Shown here piece after piece: positions 18,446-26,093 of a stretch of DNA of 29,364 nucleotides. The stretch is from positions 66,922 to 96,285 of the forward strand of contig SZWC01003594.1 of assembly GCA_023375785.1 (NCBI GenBank). The letters are read 5' to 3'. This stretch comes from Penium margaritaceum. Its lineage: Eukaryota; Streptophyta; Zygnematophyceae; Desmidiales; Peniaceae. The translations under genes and the position numbers were made by a program. Below the pieces are notes generated by a model, which saw nothing but the letters and a program-made list of their open reading frames with translations, did not search any database and was not told the DNA's origin. Each line of letters opens with the position of its first letter. Position 1 is the stretch's first letter.

Positions 18446-20361
18446 ACGGGACTCGACGATGTAGTGTCGAGATGGGTCCCAGAAGCGCTAGGCCTTGGAC
18501 TGACGAGAAACACCGAGGAAGGTGCAGGGGCGTCCGCGAGGGGTAAGCTTGCTGCCCTGCTGGGGGGCGGGCAGCCACACAATGGCCACACAACCCCAGA
18601 CTCGAGCCGGGCGGAGGTGAGCGCGTCGACCGCACCAGTGCTGGTATGGTGTGGACTGGCGGGGAAGGGAACCGTGGGGAACCCGGTTCTAAACCCAGGT
18701 CATGTAGGACATGGCTTCAAAATAGAAGCCATCGGAGAGACCTGACTTGACCCGCATGGTGCGGACGGCATCGGCCATGGTGCGGTTCCACCGCTCGGAC
18801 ACGCCGTTTTGGGTGGGTGTGTAGGGCGTAGACGTCTCATGGTGGATCTCGCGGGAGGCGAGAAAGGTCGTGGTGTCACCCATGTACTCGCCGCCGCGAT
18901 CGGAGCGAAAGCGGCGGAGGGGGCGGCCACACTCGCGTTCCGCGAGGACGAGCCAGTCCTGAATGGCTCGGGGGACATCGCTCTTCTGTCGGAGGCAGAA
19001 GACCCAACAGTAGCGAGAATAGTCATCCGAAAGGGTGAGAACATAGCGGCCATGCTCTCCGACGGACTCGGTGGGGAGAGGACCCATAACATCCGAGTGG
19101 ACAAGGTCAAGGGGGGCAGATGCACGGGAGTAGGACAAGGGGTGTGTGGACCGGTGCATCTTCCCCTGAGCGCAGTCAATGCACTCAGTGGGGCACGGGA
19201 GAGGGAAAGTCTCTGGGTCAAGGCCCTTGGCCGGCTGGGTGTGCAGCATGCTCTCTACGGCGGCAGAGTGGACGTGGCAAAGGCGGCGGTGCAAGAGGCG
19301 GGTGTACTGAGGAGAAAGTGTACTGGTGACAAACACATGGCCTGTGGCAGCCGACGGGGAGGAGACCGGAGGAGAGGAGGAGAGGCGAGGAACATGCCAC
19401 AGGTTGCCACGGGCGGTGGCGTGCAGGACGACAAGACCAGACGGACGCAACGACACAGTGCCAACACCACGCGAGTGCACAACGTCCATGCTCATGCGGT
19501 CAAGGGCAGTCACGGATAGGAGGCTGAGCTCGAGACCAGGGACGAAGAGGACATCGGTCAGAAAGACATCACCGGCAGNAGCATGCTCTCTACGGCGGCA
19601 GAGTGGACGTGGCAAAGGCGGCGGTGCAAGAGGCGGGTGTACTGAGGAGAAAGTGTACTGGTGACAAACACATGGCCTGTGGCAGCCGACGGGGAGGAGA
19701 CCGGAGGAGAGGAGGAGAGGCGAGGAACATGCCACAGGTTGCCACGGGCGGTGGCGTGCAGGACGACAAGACCAGACGGACGCAACGACACAGTGCCAAC
19801 ACCACGCGAGTGCACAACGTCCATGCTCATGCGGTCAAGGGCAGTCACGGATAGGAGGCTGAGCTCGAGACCAGGGACAAAGAGGACATTGGTCAGAAAG
19901 ACATCACCGGCAGGACCACAGAAACGAACGACGCCAACACCACGGACAGGCAACACCTTTCCGGAGCCCGTCCGGACACCGGAGACATCGCCTATAGGAC
20001 CGAGCATACTGAAGGCCTCACGAGAGGCCGTCATGTGATGCGTGGCCCCGGAGTCGATGATCCAGGTCTCAGCAGGGTCCTGGACCGGGATCGCCAGATC
20101 GCTAACGATCACATGGCAGCAGGCGAGGGACGCGGACGCAGTGGACGGAGGCGCAAAACGGGACTGCCAATCGTCAAGCCAAGCAATGTCGTCAAGGAGA
20201 GGGGTGGAGGAGGCCACTGGCGACAACCAGGCAGGAGAGGAAATGGGACACGACCGCAACTCAATGTCAGTCATGCAGGGCTGGGCAGGAGGGCAGGAAG
20301 TGACGCAACTCGCACTTCCCTGGGGAGGAGGGCGAGGCAGGCCGAGCTGGAGCGCGATGAA
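18446..20361 (-). pseudogene. Protease and integrase of element D
   Basis: Protease: WIIDSGATHHMTASREAF (about 20080-20020), with the catalytic DSG intact, and the LPVRGVGVVRF and LSLLSVTALDRM blocks. Integrase: zinc finger HRRLCHVH followed by CIDCAQGKMHRS; catalytic Asp in HSDVMGPL, Asp in FRSDRGGEYM, Glu in NGVSERWN, all present. The C-terminal ARVWGCVAIVWL, TFLGVSRQSKA and DALFFED blocks follow. TAG stops at 18689-18691 and 18488-18490 replace Trp codons found in element B. Seam 4 makes the frame look split into two overlapping pieces; merging the copies would leave it continuous from about 20270 to 18692. Protease cuts the polyprotein; integrase inserts the cDNA. Confidence 0.93.
19245..19913. 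repeat. Assembly seam 4: 334-bp direct copies around a single N (19579)
   Basis: 19245-19578 recurs as 19580-19913, with about two substitutions near the end (GACGAAGAGG/GACAAAGAGG and CATCGG/CATTGG). It repeats the protease/integrase junction of element D. Confidence 0.92.
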
Positions 20362-22131
20362 CTACTCCAGCTGACGCTCACGGGAGGTGGGCCCGGAAGT
20401 GTAGACGGAGTGCGGAGTGACGGCGCCGAAGCCCGAGTAGTAGGGGAACTGAGCCGGCGTAGGGAGCGGAGGCGTCGACGGCTGCGGATGGTGCGGCGGC
20501 GACGCCAGTGTCTGCGAGATTGGCGAGGCGACCGGAGTGGTAGAGCTGCTGGACGAGGCCGAGGCGTCAGAGCCGGCGACAGCGACGGCGGCGGAGGCGA
20601 GGCGGCGCTCCCGCTGGCGATGCATGGTGGCGATGATGTGCGCCTCATCGGTCGGTAGAGGGCACGTGTACCACCCGTGCCCAGGCTGGCCACAGTTGTG
20701 GCAGACTGCCGGACCCGGTCGGCGGCTGCGGCTGCTGCTGCTGACGCTTGCCCTTCTTGCTCCGACGCTTCTTCTTCGCCGTCGACGAAGAGCTGGCAAA
20801 GGAGCTGGCGGAGGAGCTGGCGGAGGAGCTGGCGAAGGTGGCCGCGGCGGGAGAGGCTATGGCCACGGAGGCGAGGGCCTCCGTGCGATGGAGCTGGGAC
20901 TCCTGGCGAGCTTCCTCAATGCAAAGGAAGAGCTCGTATGCCCAGGGCATGAGGGTGCCCTAGGCTGCCATGGTGGACAGGACGTCCTGGGGGTAGTGCA
21001 CAAAGACGTCCGCGTACGCACTAGTGGCGCCGCGCTTGATGGTGAGGAGCGCGGACAGAGGGTGTGGAGCAGATGCGCCGAGACGACGTAGGATGTCCTC
21101 CGCCCGCTGCCAGTAGGTAGTGACCGTCTCGGTCTCCCCCATGTGCAGGGAGTTGAACTCCCGGAGCAGACGACTGATCTCAGCGTCGCTGGACAGACGA
21201 TGGGGTCTGGTGAGGACGTGCCATGCGGCTACANCACAAAGACGTCCGCGTACGCACTAGTGGCGCCGCGCTTGATGGTGAGGAGCGCGGACAGAGGGTG
21301 TGGAGCAGATGCGCCGAGACGACGTAGGATGTCCTCCGCCCGCTGCCAGTAGGTAGTGACCGTCTCGGTCTCCCCCATGTGCAGGGAGTTGAACTCCCGG
21401 AGCAGACGACTGATCTCAGCGTCGCTGGACAGACGATGGGGTCTGGTGAGGACGTGCCATGCGGCTACAAGGTCTGGTATGGCGCCGGCGGTAAAATCGC
21501 CAAGGAAAGGCTCTAGGGCCAGGCGGGAAGCAAGAGGGGCGACTGGGACAAGGGCACGTACGGCGCGACCAGCGTCATACAACTGGTCGGCCTGGGTGGA
21601 GTCGTAAGGGAGGGTGTAGTATGCGTACAGGCCCTCACCCTGCGCCCAGATCCAGAAGCTAAGCTCCCAGCTTTGGAACTGCTCGCCGGCCTCAAGCGGC
21701 GGCGGCGGCGTCTCAAAGTCCTTCTGCCTGCGGCCGGCACCCAGAGTGGGGCCAAGGACGAAAGTGACTGTCTGCCGCTAGCTCTGAGACTGCTGTTGTG
21801 CCAGATAGTACGTGGCAGCAGACACCGCTAGGCTGGCATGCCCTGGAGAGACGAATGACGGTGGCACACTGGTGGCAGTTTGGGCGGCTACCGGCTGTAG
21901 CGCTGCAAGCTATTGCGTCAAGGCGGCGAGCTGTTGCTGAAGAGCAGCGAGGGGGTCAGGACTGCCACCGACGATACCAGTGGGCTGCAGCTGCTGCAGC
22001 TGCTGCTGCTGCTACGGCGGCGGCGGCGGCTGCTGCTGCTGCTGCTGCTGCTGCTGCAAGCGCTGCAAGAAAGGAGGGGTAGGGGTCCCCCCAACAGAGG
22101 AGGACCCCTCCTCACTAGGGGTACCGGCCAT
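20362..22131 (-). pseudogene. Gag of element D
   Basis: The start chosen is the ATG at 22131-22129 (MAGTPSEEGSSS), matching element B. The order is: Gln run and Pro run (about 22070-22010); DPLAALQQQLAALTQ heptad-like stretch; core KDFETPPPPLEAGEQFQSWE and WIWAQGEGLYAYYTLPYD; LHMGETETVTTYWQRAEDIL; PWAYELFLCIEEA; Ser/Ala run; basic KKKRRSKKGKRQQQQ; zinc knuckle CHNCGQPGHGWYTC (about 20662-20703, all ligands present); Pro-rich spacer. TAG stops lie at 22012-22014, 21910-21912, 21778-21780, 20960-20962 and 20362-20364. An 11-base net loss before the knuckle, relative to B, shifts the frame. Seam 5 duplicates part of the core. Confidence 0.92.
20999..21469. repeat. Assembly seam 5: 235-bp direct copies around a single N (21234)
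   Basis: 20999-21233 and 21235-21469 appear identical, separated by one N. The duplicated stretch codes part of the gag core of element D and is single in element B. Confidence 0.92.
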
Positions 22132-22280
22132 GGTGTGGTGCCCCTTGTTTTTTTTTTGTTGTTTTGGCTGATGTCAGCAAAAAGGGGTGGTGGGAGTTCT
22201 ATCCACCCCTTGGGTTGCCTTCCCCATTCCTTTCTCCCCACCTCTTTCACTCCCTTTTTTTTTGTGTTTTTTTTTGTTGA

Positions 22281-22320
22281 TGACGTCAGCAGTGACGTCA
22301 GCAGAAGGGTGCTAACATCA
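22281..22320. promoter_or_regulatory. TGACGTCA motif cluster of element D
   Basis: TGACGTCA at 22281-22288 and 22293-22300, and a decayed TAACATCA at 22313-22320, about 150 bases upstream of the gag ATG. Element B has the same motifs at the matching place (9973-10000 and nearby). TGACGTCA is the core site of CRE/TGA bZIP factors. Function is inferred. Confidence 0.5.
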
Positions 22321-22329
22321 GTAGCGGCG

Positions 22330-22452
22330 AATGTTGGGGCCGCCGCTGTTGTTGTTGGTGCTGATGCTACTGCAACCACTGCTACTGCTGCTGCTACTAC
22401 TGCTACTGCTGCTGCTGCTGCTGATGTTGCTGCTGCTGCTGCTACAGCGGTT

Positions 22453-22485
<33 letters not shown>

Positions 22486-23190
22486 GGTTGCTGCAACTGC
22501 TGCTGCTGTTGCTGATGCTACTACAGTTATAGCTGCAGCTGCTGGTGCTGCGAGCTGCAGCAGCTGCTGTGGCTGCTGCTGCTGCAGCAGCGAGCTGCTG
22601 TAGCTCGCTGCTGCTGCCGAGCGCTGCTACAGTTGTTGCGTGCTATAGCAGCTGCTCGCTATAGCTGCAGGCTGCTGCAGCGAGTTGCGGGGGTGGGGGA
22701 TTTTTTGTTGCCCTTTTTTTTTCTTTTCTTTTCTTGTCATAGCGGGCAGCAGCCCGCTATCTGCTGCGAGCAGCGGGCTGCTGCTTGCCTAGCAGCAGCA
22801 AGCTGTTGCTCGTTGGCAGCAGCGGGCTACTGCTTGCTGCTTGTAGCGAGCAAGCAATGGGTAGCAGCAGCCGCGGCTGGCAGCTGCCAGCTGCTGCTCG
22901 CTTCTGCTGCTACAGCAGCTGGCGGCTGCTGCAGCTCGCTGCAGTAGCTGTTGCAGCCCGTTGCTACTGCTGCACGCTACTGCAACTGTTGCGTGCTGCG
23001 GCTGATGCCTGCTGCTGCTCCGGGCTGCTGCAGCGGGCTGCTGCTGCGCGTTGTTGCAGCTGCCGCTGTAAGCTGCTGCTGCTGCGGGCTGCTGCTGCTG
23101 CTACTGCGAGCTGCTACTGCTGCGGGCTACTGCGAGCTGCTACTGCTGCGGGCTGCTGCGAACTGCTACTTCTGCTTTTGCCTGCTGCTG
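22330..23190 (-). repeat. CTG/CAG-rich low-complexity leader of element D
   Basis: About 850 bases of CTG/GCT/TGC triplets with interruptions. A pyrimidine-rich TTTTTTTCTTTTC stretch and GAGCAGC/GCTGCTC inverted words occur near 22710-22830. It matches the position of the element B tract, but the detailed sequence has changed by slippage. It is not coding in any credible frame. Confidence 0.85.
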
Positions 23191-23298
23191 GTGGTGGTGC
23201 CAGTCAGTGCACCTGGGTGACGTTGCCGCGTGCGTCGTCGCCCACAGACGTGAGACGCCGCCCGCCGCTCACCTCCTCGCGTCACGCGTGGGGGTCAG

Positions 23299-23405
23299 TG
23301 CTGCCGAAAAAATATCGGCAGCATTTCCCCTGGCCCGGTGGCCGTGGGAAAAAATCTGACGCCGCCACCAGGAGGGTCAATGCTGTCGGAAAAAATCCGC
23401 CAACA
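23299..23405 (-). other. Two tandem leader hairpins of element D
   Basis: Hairpin 1 (23299-23323) has perfect 9-bp arms TGCTGCCGA/TCGGCAGCA around a 7-base A-rich loop. Hairpin 2 (23381-23405) has arms TGCTGTCGGA/TCCGCCAACA; in RNA of the element strand 9 of 10 positions pair, counting one G-U. They start 82 bases apart, exactly as in element B, and each is followed by CATTTCCCCTG. Confidence 0.65.
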
Positions 23406-23489
23406 TTTCCCCTGCACTGGCGCGTATGGAGGTCTGCCGGCATTGTCTGGCACCTGTTCGCCAGTCTTCTGCTGCTGCTGCTACGCTCT

Positions 23490-23502
23490 GGCTTTGATAC
23501 CA
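23490..23502 (-). other. Primer-binding site of element D
   Basis: The element strand reads TGGTATCAAAGCC, one base from the plant initiator-Met tRNA site TGGTATCAGAGCC. It is adjacent to the T-rich LTR end, which supports placing the true LTR end a few bases from 23503 rather than at 23516. Confidence 0.85.
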
Positions 23503-23515
23503 AAAAGGAAAACTA

Positions 23516-23966
23516 TGCAGCAGGTTGGGGCAGCAGCGTTGTTGATGCAGCGTGCGGGCTTCCACGCTAGTTGCTTAAGTCAGCTGCCCCCTCAGTCTGC
23601 TGCTGTAGAGTCTAAGTCTGGGAGCTCTGGGTTTGTTACGCAGAAACGCGCGCGCCAGAGTTAGCGCCAGAAAGCAGCTGAAAACTGATAGTAACTGATT
23701 AAGAAACAAAAATGAACAACAATGGGGGACCCCTCCAAGTTCTAGCCCCCCCCCCCAGTTCTGTAGAGCTTGTTACTCAGTTCATCAGCCAATCAGAAAA
23801 TAGCTAATTTCAGGCTGGCAGGTTTTCTCGGTAAGGCGTGCCAGACGGCCGACAGCCCAGAACCCGGACGTCGTCCGTTTTGCCTGAAAACTGGAGCATA
23901 CCATAATACCGATGCTATGAACGCAGCCGTGCGGTCAGAATCTGCTAGAAAAATAGTAGCGAGGAG
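23516..23966 (-). repeat. 5' LTR of element D, interrupted at 23966
   Basis: Matches 14372-14821 of the 3' LTR and then stops abruptly at GAGGAG, where element E begins with TGAAGTT. The other LTR copies continue with TTATGGC at this point. The missing half should follow element E outside the window. Confidence 0.9.
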
Positions 23967-24582
23967 TGAAGTTGCTGGTAACCTTCCTAGGTCACACGTG
24001 TTAAACCAACCATGGTCACGCAAGAGACATGCCACGCCATGGATGCGGAAAGCTTGCTTAACTTTTCGGTACAACCAAGACAAATGTAAGGGGGAGCGAG
24101 AATAGCTAAGTCTACCGGTGAGCGTGCCTCGCTCCGGGCATCACGCCTGAGTGAGTATACACCGCCACCCGGGGGTCGTGCCAGACCGCTTAGGTATAAA
24201 CCTCACGGCGGCTACTCACCAATGCACGGGAAAACCCGGCACAGTGGCCCCCTGAGGATCAGCACCCGGGAAATGCAGCTCCCCCAGAAACATTCAACGC
24301 AAGCAACATGATGCAGGGCACGGCAGTCAGAGTGTACGGGCCCTAACATCTTCCACATCGCAGAGCAATAAGAGGCACAAGGAGTTAGACCATGGCAACA
24401 AGTGCCTTAGAGGAAGCTCCTGGGTGAAGCTACAGTGGTTGCCAGAAAGCATCAACGACTTCTGCCAGAGCTGTCACTTTTGTTGCTTCCCCAAGTTGTG
24501 CCATGTCATTCAATCTGTACAATAAGATGCATAGTGTGTGATGGGCAAGAGAGCACAGAGTTTAGGTGGCCAACGAACTTCA
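23967..24582 (-). repeat. 3' LTR of element E (616 bp)
   Basis: Bounded by a perfect 7-bp inverted repeat: plus-strand start TGAAGTT (23967) and end AACTTCA (24582), giving the TG...CA ends of an LTR. The right edge touches the polypurine tract and the left edge touches the broken LTR of element D. Candidate target-site duplication AGGAG lies at 23962-23966; its partner lies outside the window. Confidence 0.85.
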
Positions 24583-24592
24583 ACTTCCCCCC
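24583..24592 (-). other. Polypurine tract of element E
   Basis: The plus strand ACTTCCCCCC reads GGGGGGAAGT on the element strand, immediately before the LTR start TGAAGTTCG. This is the normal location of the plus-strand primer. Confidence 0.8.
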
Positions 24593-24671
24593 ATGCACCG
24601 CAGCCAATCACTTCATGCACGTGAGAACTACACAAGGGGTAACGAGAAGTGACAACAACACAATGAATCAG

Positions 24672-26093
24672 TCAACCTAGATCATGTGGGCAGATGAGAC
24701 CAACAGAGTGGACAGCACTTTTGAACACATTACGACTGAGAGCTTTTGTGAGGAGGTCAGCTCGCTGAGACCGTGTGTCCACCCAAGTCACTTGAACAAT
24801 GCCAGCAGTAATGCACTCGCGAACAAAATGGTGCTCAACATTGATGTGCTTTGTGCGTGAATGATGCATGCCGTTATTCTCAGCAATTACCTCTGTGCTT
24901 TGGTTGTCGCAACGCAGGGTGATGCAGCGAATGGGCACACGCACCTGCTGCAGCAAGCGACAAAGCCAGACAGCCTCACATGTGCCTGCTCCGAGTGCGA
25001 CATACTCAGCCTCAGCGGTGCTGCGTGCCACACACCCCTGCTTGCCACTTTTCCAGGATGCTATAGTGCGGCCAACAAGGAAGATGTAGCCTGTTCGGCT
25101 GCGGGCATCAGTGTCATGTGCCCAATCACTGTCGGTAAAGCCGTCCACTACCACTGAGGGCTGTGCACGAAAGTACAGTCTGATGTGAGGTGTGGAGAGA
25201 GCATAGCGCACAACCCGCAATGCAGCCTCAAGGTGCCGTTCACGGGGGCAGTGTGAGAACTGGGAAAGGAAATTCACAACAAATGCCACATCCGCACGAG
25301 TGGTAGTGCCAAGGTACATCAATGAGCCGATGACTCTAAGGTAGTCGGTCACATTGACCGTCTCACCCAGCGTGGACACCTCCCGAGACTTCAGTAAGGA
25401 CTGACCTGCAGGCGTCATGGGTATGGACGTAGTGGGGATGGCTGTGAGGAGCGCTGAGAAGTTCTCCCCCAGACTACGTATATACGCAGCCTGATGAACG
25501 TGCAAGGTGTGTCGTTGGCGATCACGCTCCAGCTCCATGCCAAGGAAGGCCCGAGCGGGACCAAGATCTTTCATCTTATAAGTCGACTGCAGGAGAGCTT
25601 TGACAGCTCTGACTGAGGCCGGATCGGGAGAGGCGATGAGGAGGTCATCCACGTAGATGAGGATGGCCACAAGTAGTTTAGTGGGAGCACTGAGAAACAG
25701 GGCAGGGTCCACGGGGCTTCGTTTGTAGCCACCCTTTTCAAGAGTCGCAGTGATCTCTTGGTTCCAACACCGTGGTGACTGTTTCAAACCATAAAGGGCC
25801 TTGCGCAGACGCCATACCCTGTTTGTTCCATCTGAGAAGCCGGGTGGCTGTACCATGTAAATCTCCTCATCCAAGCTACCATGGAGAAAGGCATTGTTAA
25901 CATCCATTTGCTCGAGTTCCCAGTCGTGCTGAGCGACCAGGCTTAGGAGAGCTCTGGCCGTGGTGTACCTGCCAACTTGTGCGAATGTCTCGTCAAAGTC
26001 GACACCTGGGATCTGGGAGAATCCCTTTGCGGTGAGACGAGCTTTGTACCGTTCTATTGTGTTGTCAGGGTTGGTACACCCACTTGGCTGCGA
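24672..26093 (-). CDS. Reverse transcriptase and RNase H of element E
   Basis: Open from the RT start to the final TGA at 24672-24674 (last residues CPHDLG). RT blocks in order: TIERYKARLTAKGFSQIPGV, YTTARALLSLVAQHDWELEQ, MDVNNAFLHGSLDEEIYMVQ, VWRLRKALYGLKQSPRCWN, catalytic YVDD within LIYVDDLLIASP (about 25637-25665), MKDLGPARAFLGMELE, YLRVIGSLMYLGTTTRADV. RNase H blocks: FTDSDWAHD, GKQGCVARSTAEAEYVAL, LRCDNQST, HHSRTKHINVEHHFVRE, RADLLTKAL. All acidic residues of both active sites are present. In an intact element this is the C-terminal part of one gag-pol polyprotein. Here it is out of frame with the upstream part because bases are missing just after AKWVYQ. Confidence 0.93.
   Translation of the reverse strand, partial: SQPSGCTNPDNTIERYKARLTAKGFSQIPGVDFDETFAQVGRYTTARALLSLVAQHDWELEQMDVNNAFLHGSLDEEIYMVQPPGFSDGTNRVWRLRKALYGLKQSPRCWNQEITATLEKGGYKRSPVDPALFLSAPTKLLVAILIYVDDLLIASPDPASVRAVKALLQSTYKMKDLGPARAFLGMELERDRQRHTLHVHQAAYIRSLGENFSALLTAIPTTSIPMTPAGQSLLKSREVSTLGETVNVTDYLRVIGSLMYLGTTTRADVAFVVNFLSQFSHCPRERHLEAALRVVRYALSTPHIRLYFRAQPSVVVDGFTDSDWAHDTDARSRTGYIFLVGRTIASWKSGKQGCVARSTAEAEYVALGAGTCEAVWLCRLLQQVRVPIRCITLRCDNQSTEVIAENNGMHHSRTKHINVEHHFVRECITAGIVQVTWVDTRSQRADLLTKALSRNVFKSAVHSVGLICPHDLG

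Larger units (their letters stand above)
14372..23966 (-). mobile_element. Element D: Ty1/copia LTR retrotransposon, same family as B, cut by element E
   Basis: The order on the minus strand is partial 5' LTR (23516-23966), primer-binding site, hairpins, CTG-rich leader, gag, protease, integrase, 36-bp repeat linker, RT, RNase H, polypurine tract, 3' LTR (14372-15432). The remaining part of the 5' LTR must lie beyond the window, on the far side of element E. Comparable LTR parts differ at very roughly 5 percent by eye, about half of element B. Catalytic residues of protease, integrase, RT and RNase H are present, but nine in-frame TAG stops, one TGA and a gag frameshift disable it. Four assembly seams lengthen it artificially. 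Confidence 0.9.

Noticed and set aside
18809..20658. Plus-strand proteins across elements B, D and E
   Set aside because: They are antisense shadows of the gag-pol frames; protein motifs are found only on the minus strand.
15540..22131. A nuclear genetic code with TAG read as Gln, as in some ulvophyte green algae
   Set aside because: Tempting because most stops in D are TAG at Gln sites. But TAG also replaces Trp and Tyr, TAA replaces Ser and TGA replaces Trp in B, element E uses CAG normally, and alternative copies have sense codons. Decay of methylated cytosines explains it better.
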